From contig DATMDR010000017.1 of assembly GCA_035557635.1 (NCBI GenBank), positions 1-64,000 of the forward strand: DNA of 64,000 nt, read 5' to 3'. The notes beneath the pieces were generated by a model. The model was given only the letters and a program-made list of their open reading frames with translations. It was not told the origin of the DNA and made no database searches. Source of the DNA: VRUE01 sp035557635 (GTDB taxonomy: Bacteria; Actinomycetota; Thermoleophilia; Solirubrobacterales; 70-9). Of this stretch, positions 44,631 through 52,735 are shown piece by piece. Every line of letters begins with the position of its first letter. The first letter of the stretch is position 1. The position numbers were made by a program, and so were the translations under genes.

Positions 44631-45800
44631 TCAGCCCCGGAAGTCGATGCGCTGCTTGTAAGCCTCGACGGCGGCCAGCACGTCGTCGATGTGGTCGCCG
44701 CCGAACTTTTCCCGGTAGCAGCGGGCGAGGGTCAGGCAGACCATTGCCTCGGCGACCACGGCGGCGGCGGGCACCACGGTCGAGTCGGTGCGCTCGCGCA
44801 GCGCCTCGGCCGGCTGCTTGGTCTCGGTGTCGACCGAGCGCAGCGGCTTGGTCAGGGTGGAGATCGGCTTGATCGCGGCGCGCACGCTGAGCGGCAGCCC
44901 GTTGGTCATGCCGCCCTCGAGGCCGCCGGCGTGGTTGGTCTCGCGGTGGTAGCCGCGCTCGTCCGACCAGAAGATCTCGTCGTGCGCCTCCGAGCCCGGA
45001 CGGCCGGCGACGTCCCAGGCTTCGCCGATCGCAACTCCCTTGACCGACTGGATCGAGGCGACGGCGCCGGCGAGACGGCCATCGAGGCGGTCTTCCCAGG
45101 AGATGTGGGAGCCGAGGCCGGGGACGAGGCCGAAGGTGCGCACCTCGAAGCTGCCGCCGAGGCTCTCGTTGGCCTTGCGCAGACGGTTGATCTCCTCGAC
45201 CATCGCCGCGCTCGCCTCGGAGTCGAGGCAGCGCACCGGATCGTCGTCGACCCCCACGAAGTCGGCCGGGCCGAGCTCGGGCCGCTCCTCCGCCTTCACC
45301 GAGGCGATCTGGAGCACGTGGCTGTGGACGCTCACCCCGAGCGCGGTGAGGAAGCCGCGGGCGATCGAGCCGGCGGCGACGCGGGCGGCGGTCTCGCGGG
45401 CGCTGGCCCGCTCCAGCACGTTGCGGATATCGGTGTGGTCGTACTTCTGGGCGCCGACCAGGTCGGCATGACCGGGGCGCGGCAGGTGAACCTCGTCGGG
45501 CACGAAGCCCTCGACCGGCCAGGGGTTCATCCGCTCCTCCCAGTTGGCGTAGTCGCGGTTGGCGACGAGCACCGCGATCGGGCTGCCGAGGGTGCGGCCG
45601 TGGCGCAGCCCGGAGCGGATCTCCGCCGTGTCGGTCTCGATTTTCATCCGCCCGCCGCGACCGTGGCCGAGCTGGCGCCGCGCCATGTCGCGGTCGAGCG
45701 CCTCGCGGTCGAGCTGCAGCCCGGCGGGCATTCCCTCGACGATCGCGACCAGCCCCGGGCCGTGCGACTCCCCTGCTGTTGTGAAACGGAACCCGCTCAT
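44631..45800 (-). CDS. aroC: Chorismate synthase
   Basis: 389 residues from ATG 45800. FMN-dependent lyase with TTAGESHGPGLVAIVEGMPA, RRQLGHGRGGRMKIETD, RPGHADLVGAQKYDHTDIRN, RASARETAARVAAG and RTDSTVVPAAAVVAEAM. Final step to chorismate. Four bases from aroKB and 13 from aroE. Confidence 0.97.
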   Translation of the reverse strand: MSGFRFTTAGESHGPGLVAIVEGMPAGLQLDREALDRDMARRQLGHGRGGRMKIETDTAEIRSGLRHGRTLGSPIAVLVANRDYANWEERMNPWPVEGFVPDEVHLPRPGHADLVGAQKYDHTDIRNVLERASARETAARVAAGSIARGFLTALGVSVHSHVLQIASVKAEERPELGPADFVGVDDDPVRCLDSEASAAMVEEINRLRKANESLGGSFEVRTFGLVPGLGSHISWEDRLDGRLAGAVASIQSVKGVAIGEAWDVAGRPGSEAHDEIFWSDERGYHRETNHAGGLEGGMTNGLPLSVRAAIKPISTLTKPLRSVDTETKQPAEALRERTDSTVVPAAAVVAEAMVCLTLARCYREKFGGDHIDDVLAAVEAYKQRIDFRG

Positions 45801-45813
45801 TGCCGGGCCAAGG

Positions 45814-46608
45814 CTATCGGCGAGCCGCGGCGCGCATCGCGTCGAGCGGCGCCTCGCGCCCGGTCCAGATCTGTAGCGAGAGCGCGCCCTGGCGCACCAG
45901 GACCTCGATCCCGTCGACCACCGTCGCCCCTCCCGCCGCGGCCGCGGCGAGCAGGCGGCTCGGCTCCTGGCCGTAGACGAGGTCGGCCACGACCTGCTCC
46001 GGGGCGAAGCGGCCGGGATCAAGCGGCAGCTCCGCGAAGGGATCCTCACCGCGCAGCCCCACCGCGGTGGTGTTGACGAGTAGCTCGTAATTGGCCTGAT
46101 CAGGCGCCGCCACCGGCTGGCCGCCGAGCTCTTCGCAGAGACTGGCGGAGCGGCGCTCCGTCCGGTTCCAGACCTCAACCTCGGCGCCCTCGCGCAGCAG
46201 CGCCCAGACCACGGCGCGGGCAGCGCCGCCGGCGCCGAGCACCAGCGTCCGCTTTCCCGCCGGCGAGGACGGCAGCGCGCTCAACAGGCCACCCGCGTCG
46301 GTGTTGTCGGCGCGGATCTCGCCATCCGCGAAGACGAGGGTGTTGGCGGCGCCGATCTCGCGCGCCGTCTCCGAGAGCGTGTCGGCGAGCGCCAGCGCGG
46401 CGCCCTTGTGGGGAACGGTGACGTTGGCGCCGGCGAAGCCCTCGCCGGGCATCTCCCGCACCCGGGCCTCGAAAGCGTCCGGGGCGACCTCGATCGCCTC
46501 GTAGCGCCACTCCTCCCCCATCCCCAGCGCAGCCAGCGCCGCGTTCTGCATCGCCGGCGAGCGCGAGTGGCCGATCGGGTAGCCGAGGACGGCGAGGCGC
46601 GACATCAA
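45814..46608 (-). CDS. aroE: Shikimate dehydrogenase
   Basis: 264 residues: LGYPIGHSRSPAMQNAAL, NVTVPHKGAALALAD (catalytic Lys), NTDAGG, the NADP loop LGAGGAARAVVWAL and WNRTERRSASL (NADP-type arginines). It reduces 3-dehydroshikimate. Its start overlaps the mltG stop by four bases. Confidence 0.95.
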   Translation of the reverse strand: MMSRLAVLGYPIGHSRSPAMQNAALAALGMGEEWRYEAIEVAPDAFEARVREMPGEGFAGANVTVPHKGAALALADTLSETAREIGAANTLVFADGEIRADNTDAGGLLSALPSSPAGKRTLVLGAGGAARAVVWALLREGAEVEVWNRTERRSASLCEELGGQPVAAPDQANYELLVNTTAVGLRGEDPFAELPLDPGRFAPEQVVADLVYGQEPSRLLAAAAAGGATVVDGIEVLVRQGALSLQIWTGREAPLDAMRAAARR

Positions 46609-47630
46609 CAGCTGTCGGGCGATTCGCCCCCGGCCGCTTCGCGCGCTTCGTTGTAGCGAGCGACGTCCGCCTGGAATTCGGCGTCGGTGGAGGAGAAGGC
46701 GTGCTTGCCGCAGGTTCCCGGCTCGACCACGTAGTAGAGGTAGTCCACCCTGGCCGGGCGGGCGGCGGCTTCCAGCGAGGCGAGGCCTGGGCTGGAGATC
46801 GGTCCCGGCGGCAGGCCCGAGTTGAGGCGGGTGTTGTAGGGCGAGTCGGTCGCCAGATCGCTTTCGGTCAGTGGCTGCGTGTAGTTGCCGGTGGCGAAGC
46901 GGGTCGTCGCGTCGATCCCCAGGGGGATCCCTTCGCGCAGGCGGTTGTAGATCACCGCTGCGACAAGCTTGCGCTCGCTGTCGAGCATCGCCTCCTCCTC
47001 GACCATCGAGGCGATCGTGACCACGTCGCGGAGCGTCAGGTTCTTGGAGCGGGCGTAGCCCAGGTCGACACTGGCGATGCGCCCTTTGAAGTCTTCGAGC
47101 TGGAGCTGCACCAGGTCGGAGGCCGGGGCGCCTTTGCGCAGCTCGAAGGTGTCGGGGAAGAGGAAGCCCTCGCGCCCCTTGCTCGCCTTCAGGTAATCGC
47201 CCTCGAGCCCCAGTTCGCGGGCGAGCTCGGCGGTCTGGGCGCGGCTCAGGCCCTCGGGGATGGTCACCGTGGTCGTTTTGAAGACGACCGGCGGCGGCGG
47301 CTCTTTGTCGAAGTAGCGATACGCGAGGGCGACCACGGCGAGCGCCGTCAGGGCCATTACGGCGAGCACCGCGACCACGTGGAGGGAGGGACGGCGAGAT
47401 CGCGCCGCGCGCGGGGGCTTGGGCGATGATGGCGGAGGTGGAGGCGGGGGCGGCTTAGCCGGAACCGCCGAAGCTGCCGGAGCGGCTGGCTGCCGTTGCT
47501 GCTCGCTGCCGTTCTTCTGCTCGCGCCCGCGGCGGCGCGCTTCCCGCTCGCGGCGGCGCTGCTCTCGGGCCACCGCGGCCGGGTCGCTCGGGTCGACCAG
47601 CGGGTCGTCGGCGGTCCAGTCCTCACTCAT
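46605..47630 (-). CDS. mltG: Endolytic transglycosylase MltG
   Basis: 341 residues. A charged, proline-rich cytoplasmic N-terminus (PPPPPPPPSSPKPP), one membrane helix (VVAVLAVMALTALAVVALAY, about 85-104) and the YceG domain with catalytic Glu in SMVEEEAMLDSERKLVAAVI and NSGLPPGPISSPG. It cuts nascent peptidoglycan strands at the membrane. It overlaps ruvX by eight bases. Confidence 0.94.
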   Translation of the reverse strand: MSEDWTADDPLVDPSDPAAVAREQRRREREARRRGREQKNGSEQQRQPAAPAASAVPAKPPPPPPPPSSPKPPRAARSRRPSLHVVAVLAVMALTALAVVALAYRYFDKEPPPPVVFKTTTVTIPEGLSRAQTAELARELGLEGDYLKASKGREGFLFPDTFELRKGAPASDLVQLQLEDFKGRIASVDLGYARSKNLTLRDVVTIASMVEEEAMLDSERKLVAAVIYNRLREGIPLGIDATTRFATGNYTQPLTESDLATDSPYNTRLNSGLPPGPISSPGLASLEAAARPARVDYLYYVVEPGTCGKHAFSSTDAEFQADVARYNEAREAAGGESPDSC

Positions 47631-48033
47631 CGTCTTCGCCCTGGCCCTCGATCGCGGCCTGGCCCGCGAGGTAAGCCTGGAGCAGGTGCGCGGCGGCGAG
47701 CGAGTCGGGCGGCGCGGTCGCCCCCTCGCGCTTGCTGGCCTCCGCCATGCGCGTCGTCAGCCGCTCGTCGTAGGTCTCGACCGGTATGTCGAGCACGGCT
47801 TCCAGTTCGGCGCAGAAGCTGCGTGCCAGCGCCGCCTGGCTGCCTTCCTCGCCGCTGAGGTGGAGGGGAAGGCCGACTACCACCCGCTCCACCTCGTGTT
47901 TGGCGACCAGCTCGACCACTGAGCGAGGCTCGGGCGGTTCGATCACCGGCAGGGGCGTCGCCAAGGTGCCGCTCGGGTCGGAGAGCGCGCAGCCGATCCG
48001 CGCCGTGCCGTGATCGAGAGCGAGGACGCGCAT
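47623..48033 (-). CDS. ruvX: RuvX/YqgF putative Holliday junction resolvase
   Basis: 136 residues of RNase H fold: MRVLALDHGTARIGCALSDP, VVVGLPLHLSGEEG, DERLTTRMAE and a C-terminal LAAAHLLQAYL. Implicated in pre-16S rRNA end processing in E. coli. Two bases from the alaS stop, the typical alaS-ruvX-mltG-aroE order. Confidence 0.93.
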   Translation of the reverse strand: MRVLALDHGTARIGCALSDPSGTLATPLPVIEPPEPRSVVELVAKHEVERVVVGLPLHLSGEEGSQAALARSFCAELEAVLDIPVETYDERLTTRMAEASKREGATAPPDSLAAAHLLQAYLAGQAAIEGQGEDDE

Positions 48034-48035
48034 CG

Positions 48036-50669
48036 CTACCCGGCCAGCTCCCGCTCGATCGCCGCGCGCGCGGTCGCCAGCGCCTCGTCGAGCTTGGCTG
48101 CGTCCTTGCCGCCGGCCTGGGCCATCTCGTCGCGCCCGCCACCGCCGCCGCCGACGACCGGCGCCGACTCGCGCACGATCGCCGCTGCGGAAAGGCCGCG
48201 GTCCACGGCGGGCTTGGAGACCAGCACGACGAGACCGACCTTGCCGCCCTCGGCTCCGCCGAGGGCGATGGCCGACTCGCCGCCGAGCTTCGACTGCACC
48301 CGGTTCGCGAGGTCGAGCAGCTGCTTCTGGTCGGCGATCGGCGCTTTCTCCGTCAACAGCTTCACGCCGGCAACCTCGACCGCCGCAGCGACCAGGCGCT
48401 CCGCCTCCTCGCCCAACAGCTCCTTCTCGGCCTGCTTCGCGCCCTCCCCCGCCTCACGCAGACGCTCCGCAGCGCGGCGGGCGGCGCCGAGCGGGTCCTG
48501 TGGCGCGCCAAGCAGCTCGCCGGCCTCGCGCAGCTGGGCCTCGCGCTCGCGGAACCAGTCGATCGCGGCGGGGCCGGTGAGCGCCTCGATGCGCCGCACG
48601 TTCGCCGCGCTCGAACCCTCCGTCACCACCTTGAAGATGCCGACCTCCGCCGTGTTGGCGACGTGGGTGCCGCCGCAGAGCTCACGCGAGACCGCGTCGA
48701 CCTCGACCACGCGCACCCACTCGCCGTACTTCTCGCCGAACAGCGCCATCGCGCCGAGCTTCTCCGCCTCCTCGCGCTCCATCTCCAGCCAGCGCACCGG
48801 CCGGCTCGCCTTCACCCACTCGTTGACGCGGTCCTCGACCTCGCGCAGCTCGTCGGCGCCGAGCGCCTGGCCGTGGGTGAAGTCGAAGCGCAGCTTGTCC
48901 GGACGCACGGCCGAGCCCGCCTGGCGCACGTGTGTGCCGAGGCGCTCCCGCAGCGCCGCGTGCAGCAGGTGGGTCGCGGTGTGGTTGCGCATCGTCGCGT
49001 GACGGGTCTCGTGATCGACCTGAGCCTCGACCGCGGTCCCGGCCTCGACCGCGCCGTTGCCCGCCTCCACCTCGAGCGCCTGGTCCTCGCCGACCCGGTA
49101 GACGTCGAGGATCCGGGCCTCGCCGCCCTGCCAGCGCAGCAGGCCCGAGTCGGCGACCTGGCCGCCGCCCTCGGCGTAGAAGGGGCTCTCCTCCAGCTTG
49201 ACCAGCGCCCTGCCGTCGTCGGCCTCCGCGGCGGCGACGCCCGTCGTCGCCCGCAGCGTCTCGTAGCCGACGAAGCGGGTCGGCGGCGCCGCGGAGGCAA
49301 AGGCGATCACCTTCTCGTGGCGGTCCTCGGAGCCGTGCGCGGTGGCGGCGCCGACGCGGGCGCGCTGGCGCTGCTCCTCCATCAGCTCCTCGAAGCCCGA
49401 GTCGTCGACCGAGAGGCCCTGCTCGGCGAGCAGCTCCTTGGTCAGGTCGTAGGGAAAGCCGAAGGTGTCGTGCAGCTTGAAGGCGTCGGCGGCATCGATC
49501 CAGGAAGTGCCGGACTCCTGCGCTTCGGCGACCAGCTGCTCCAGCAGCTCGCTGCCGCGCTCCAGGGTGCGACCAAAGCTCTCCTCCTCGTCGCCGACCC
49601 AGCGGGCGATCGTCTCCCGCTCGGCCTCCAGCTCGGGGTAGGTCTCCCCCATGGTCTCGATCGTGCGCTCGGCGAAGCGACCCAGCCAGGGCGCCTCCAG
49701 GCCCAGGGCCCGTCCCTGTTGGATCGCCCGCCGCATGATCCGCCGCAGGATGTAGCCGCGGTCCTCGTTGGAGGGAACGACGCCGTCGGCGAGCAGGAAG
49801 GCGGCGGCGCGCGAGTGGTCGGCGACGATCCGCATCGCCCGCGTCACCGCGCCGCCCTCCTCGTAGGAGCGGCCGGACAGCTCCTCGGCGAGGTCTACCA
49901 GCGGCCGGATCAGGTCGGTCTCGAAGACCGAGGGGGCGTCCTGGAGGATCGCTGCCATGCGGTCGAGCCCCATGCCGGTGTCGATGTTGCGCATCGGCAG
50001 CTCGGTGAGCGTGCCATCGGCGCTGAGGTCGTAGGTCATGAAGACGTGGTTCCAGAACTCGAGGAAGCGGTCGGTGTCGTCGCCGGGCCGCTCGTCGAGA
50101 CCGCCGAAGGCCTCGCCGCGATCGAGGTAGAGCTCCGAGCAGGGACCGCAGGGGCCGGTCGGGCCCGCCTGCCAGAAGTTGTCGGCGCGGCCGAGGCGGA
50201 CGATGCGCTCGTCGGGCATCCCGACTCCGCGCCAGATCTCGATCGCCTCCTCGTCGGGCCCCAGGCCGAGCTCCTCGTCGCCGCCGAAGACGGTCGCCCA
50301 GATCAGCTCCGGGTCCATGTGGAAGCCCTGGGTCACCAGCTCCCAGCCCCAGACGATCGACTCCGGCTTGAAGTAGTCGCCGAAGCTCCAGTTGCCGAGC
50401 ATCTCGAAGAAGGTGAGATGGCGAGCGGTGTTGCCGACCTCCTCGATGTCGGTCGTGCGGAAGCACTTCTGCACGTCGGCGAGGCGGGGCGCGGGCGGCT
50501 CTTCGCGACCGAGGAAATAGGGCTTGAAGGGCTGCATCCCAGCCGTCGTCAGCAGCACCGAGGGATCGTGGACGGACGGCACCAGCGAGGCCGAGGGCAC
50601 GATCTTGTGCCCGCGCTCGGCGAAGAAGGAGAGGTAGGTGTCGCGAATCTCCTGTGCTTTCACAGCCAT
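48036..50669 (-). CDS. alaS: Alanyl-tRNA synthetase
   Basis: 877 residues from ATG 50669; the open frame continues to 51974, but that part is antisense to the sigma-factor gene and has no alaS features. Class II core (MQPFKPYFLGREEPPAPRLA, FFEMLGNWSFGDYFK, NIDTGMGLDRMAAILQ), editing domain with RNHTATHLLHAAL and CGGTHVANTAEVG, and a Gly-rich C-Ala end (VVGGGGGGRDEMAQAGG). Confidence 0.97.
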   Translation of the reverse strand: MAVKAQEIRDTYLSFFAERGHKIVPSASLVPSVHDPSVLLTTAGMQPFKPYFLGREEPPAPRLADVQKCFRTTDIEEVGNTARHLTFFEMLGNWSFGDYFKPESIVWGWELVTQGFHMDPELIWATVFGGDEELGLGPDEEAIEIWRGVGMPDERIVRLGRADNFWQAGPTGPCGPCSELYLDRGEAFGGLDERPGDDTDRFLEFWNHVFMTYDLSADGTLTELPMRNIDTGMGLDRMAAILQDAPSVFETDLIRPLVDLAEELSGRSYEEGGAVTRAMRIVADHSRAAAFLLADGVVPSNEDRGYILRRIMRRAIQQGRALGLEAPWLGRFAERTIETMGETYPELEAERETIARWVGDEEESFGRTLERGSELLEQLVAEAQESGTSWIDAADAFKLHDTFGFPYDLTKELLAEQGLSVDDSGFEELMEEQRQRARVGAATAHGSEDRHEKVIAFASAAPPTRFVGYETLRATTGVAAAEADDGRALVKLEESPFYAEGGGQVADSGLLRWQGGEARILDVYRVGEDQALEVEAGNGAVEAGTAVEAQVDHETRHATMRNHTATHLLHAALRERLGTHVRQAGSAVRPDKLRFDFTHGQALGADELREVEDRVNEWVKASRPVRWLEMEREEAEKLGAMALFGEKYGEWVRVVEVDAVSRELCGGTHVANTAEVGIFKVVTEGSSAANVRRIEALTGPAAIDWFREREAQLREAGELLGAPQDPLGAARRAAERLREAGEGAKQAEKELLGEEAERLVAAAVEVAGVKLLTEKAPIADQKQLLDLANRVQSKLGGESAIALGGAEGGKVGLVVLVSKPAVDRGLSAAAIVRESAPVVGGGGGGRDEMAQAGGKDAAKLDEALATARAAIERELAG

Positions 50670-50792
50670 GGAGCCTAAGTGACCGCGACGCAGGCTGAGC
50701 AGGCGCTGACAACGGCCTCGCTGACCCGTTGAAGTAAGTGGATTGGCCCCTACCCTTGACTGGATGGCCGCGAATGCCGAAATCGCGCGCAC
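50670..50792. promoter_or_regulatory. Divergent intergenic region between alaS and the ECF sigma gene
   Basis: 123 bases that must contain both starts. An inverted pair CAACGG/CCGTTG (minus reading, about 50712-50738) lies in the alaS leader. TTGACT at about 50757 on the plus strand is a possible -35 for the sigma gene, but no convincing -10 follows. No T-box features were found. Confidence 0.35.
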
Positions 50793-52310
50793 GTGAGTCA
50801 CGCAGACCCCACGAGCCTCCCGGAGAGAAGCTTCCGGACCGTCCGGCTTGCCTCGGACGAGCGCCTCGCGAAGCGCGCGGCGGCTGGGGACGAGCGGGCC
50901 TTCGCCGCGATCTACCAGCGCTATCGCCAGGACCTCTACCGCTTTTGCCTGGCGATCGTGCGCGATCCGCAGGACGCTCAGGACGCGCTCCAGAACGCGA
51001 TGGTCAAGGTGCTGCGGGCGCTCCCCGGCGAGACCCGTCAGATCCAGCTGAAGCCCTGGCTCTACCGGATCGCCCACAACGAGGCCGTCGAGACGTTGCG
51101 GCGGCGGCGCGACAACACCGAGCTGGACCCCGAGGTCATGGGCTCGGGAGACGACCCGAGCGAGACGGCGGCGACACGCGAGCGGCTGCGGCGGCTGTTC
51201 GCCGATCTCGTCGAGCTGCCGGAGCGGCAGCGGTCGGCGCTGGTGATGCGGGAGCTGTCCGGGCTCGGCTTCGAGGAGATCGGGGAGGCCTTCGACACCT
51301 CCCCCGCCGTCGCGCGGCAGACCGTCTACGAGGCGCGTCTGGGCCTCAGGCAGATGGAGGCGGGGCGTGAGATGAGGTGCAGGAGCGTGATGTGGGATCT
51401 CTCCGAGGCCGACGGGCGCGTCGCGCGGCGGCGCGATATCCAGGCTCACCTGCGCGCCTGCCCAGAATGCCGGGCCTTTGCCGAGGAAGTCACGAAGCGA
51501 CGCAACGACTTCGCGGCGCTCGCGCCTCTGCCGCTGGCGGTTTCGGCGGGCCTCCTGCAGGGACTGCTCAGCGGGGGCGCGAGCAGCGCCGGAGCGGGCG
51601 CCGGCGGTTCCCTGGCCGGAGCTGCCACCGTCGGCGTCGGCAAATCGGCAGCGATCTCGACTGGGATGAAGGCGGCGGCGACAGTTGCGATCGCTGCAGT
51701 CGGCGTCACCGCTGCCGACCGCAGCGGCGTGATCGAGACGCCCCTGCCCTCGAGCATCGGAGGCGCCAAGTCCTCGGGGCCGGAGCCGGGAACTGGGGGC
51801 GCGGGCGAGACCCCAGGGCAGTCGGATCGGAGCGACCCGCCACCGGCCAGGGTCGTCGATTCCACCGCGGGAACACCGAAACCGGCAATCGGCCCTGGCG
51901 GCGAGGCTGGTCAGCGAAGCGTGGGGTCCGCACAGCCTCCGGCCCAACCCAGCGACAGCGGCGAACTCGTCCAAGCACCCGCCGAGCCCAGCTCAAACGG
52001 CCGCGGCCATTCCAAAGGCAACAAAGGCAAGGGTGGCAATGAAGGCGGGCGCTCAAGCGATCTCCCCGCCAAATCCGGTCACGAAAAGAACGCACCGAAG
52101 AAGACGGGTAAGCCGCCTTCACCGCCCAAAGGCAACCCTCCGCCCGGCTCCACGAAGGCGAAGACGAAAGGGAACTCCAGCCCGCCGATAGATCCTCCCG
52201 GTACCGAAGTCGAGGCTGACAAAGGTGCGGGCGACACGTTTCAGCCATCGAAACCCGAGGTGAAAGGCGCTTCCTCAGGGAGCGCAGAACCATCGAAGGA
52301 GGCACGATGA
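50793..52310 (+). CDS. ECF-type sigma factor with fused zinc-finger anti-sigma-like domain
   Basis: 505 residues, GTG start without a clear ribosome site. Sigma region 2 at about 30-100 (AFAAIYQRYRQDLYRFCLAI) and region 4 at about 130-185 (LPERQRSALVMRELSGLGFE). Next comes an anti-sigma-type zinc site C196, H219, C223, C226 in HLRACPECRAF (Hx3Cx2C). An Ala/Gly-rich segment with a possible membrane helix (about 275-305) and a 190-residue Pro/Lys/Gly-rich tail follow. The sigma factor may thus be held at the membrane by its own anti-sigma part. Coupled by ATGA to the next gene. Confidence 0.8.
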   Translation: MSHADPTSLPERSFRTVRLASDERLAKRAAAGDERAFAAIYQRYRQDLYRFCLAIVRDPQDAQDALQNAMVKVLRALPGETRQIQLKPWLYRIAHNEAVETLRRRRDNTELDPEVMGSGDDPSETAATRERLRRLFADLVELPERQRSALVMRELSGLGFEEIGEAFDTSPAVARQTVYEARLGLRQMEAGREMRCRSVMWDLSEADGRVARRRDIQAHLRACPECRAFAEEVTKRRNDFAALAPLPLAVSAGLLQGLLSGGASSAGAGAGGSLAGAATVGVGKSAAISTGMKAAATVAIAAVGVTAADRSGVIETPLPSSIGGAKSSGPEPGTGGAGETPGQSDRSDPPPARVVDSTAGTPKPAIGPGGEAGQRSVGSAQPPAQPSDSGELVQAPAEPSSNGRGHSKGNKGKGGNEGGRSSDLPAKSGHEKNAPKKTGKPPSPPKGNPPPGSTKAKTKGNSSPPIDPPGTEVEADKGAGDTFQPSKPEVKGASSGSAEPSKEAR

Positions 52311-52735
52311 AGCTGAAGACCACGATCGCCCTCGCCAGTGGCGTCCTCGCCCTGGCGGCCTTCCCGGCAGTCGGGGTGGCCAACCACGGCGAATCGCACG
52401 GCAAAAGCCAGGGCGCGCCCTACGGGAAAGGCCCCACGTACACCCCGGGTGACCCCACGCCCGGCCCCAAAGACGGCCTGCCCGCCCAGGCCAACGCCTA
52501 CGGCCGTTACTGCCAGGGCGAGAGCAAGAAACACGTCAAAGGCGAGAAGGGGACCCCGTTCTCACAGTGCGTGAAAGCGATGGCCAAAGCCGCCAACAAC
52601 GACGATCTAAACCCGCGCAAAGCCTGCAAAGGCCTCAGCAAGAAACACGTCAAAGGCGAGAAAGGCACTCCCTTCAGTCGCTGCGTGAAAGCAGCCGCGC
52701 AGCTGAGGAAAGACCAGGAGGAGAGCCAGGTCTAG
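52307..52735 (+). CDS. Secreted protein with a duplicated Cys/Lys motif
   Basis: 142 residues with signal peptide (TTIALASGVLALAAFPAVGV). The mature chain has two copies of C-x-G-x-SKKHVKGEKGTPFS-x-CVKA (about residues 69-92 and 107-130), each bracketed by a cysteine pair; a 26-base stretch is identical between the copies. Start overlaps the sigma gene stop (ATGA), so it is a likely direct partner or target. Function unknown. Confidence 0.7.
   Translation: MKLKTTIALASGVLALAAFPAVGVANHGESHGKSQGAPYGKGPTYTPGDPTPGPKDGLPAQANAYGRYCQGESKKHVKGEKGTPFSQCVKAMAKAANNDDLNPRKACKGLSKKHVKGEKGTPFSRCVKAAAQLRKDQEESQV

Noticed and set aside
50670..50792. T-box or other riboswitch in the alaS leader
   Set aside because: Only one short inverted pair; no T-box sequence or specifier loop seen.
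50670..51974. A 1312-residue frame extending alaS upstream
   Set aside because: The extra part is antisense to the ECF sigma gene and lacks alaS features; the family start MAVKAQEIRDTYLSFFAERG is at 50669.
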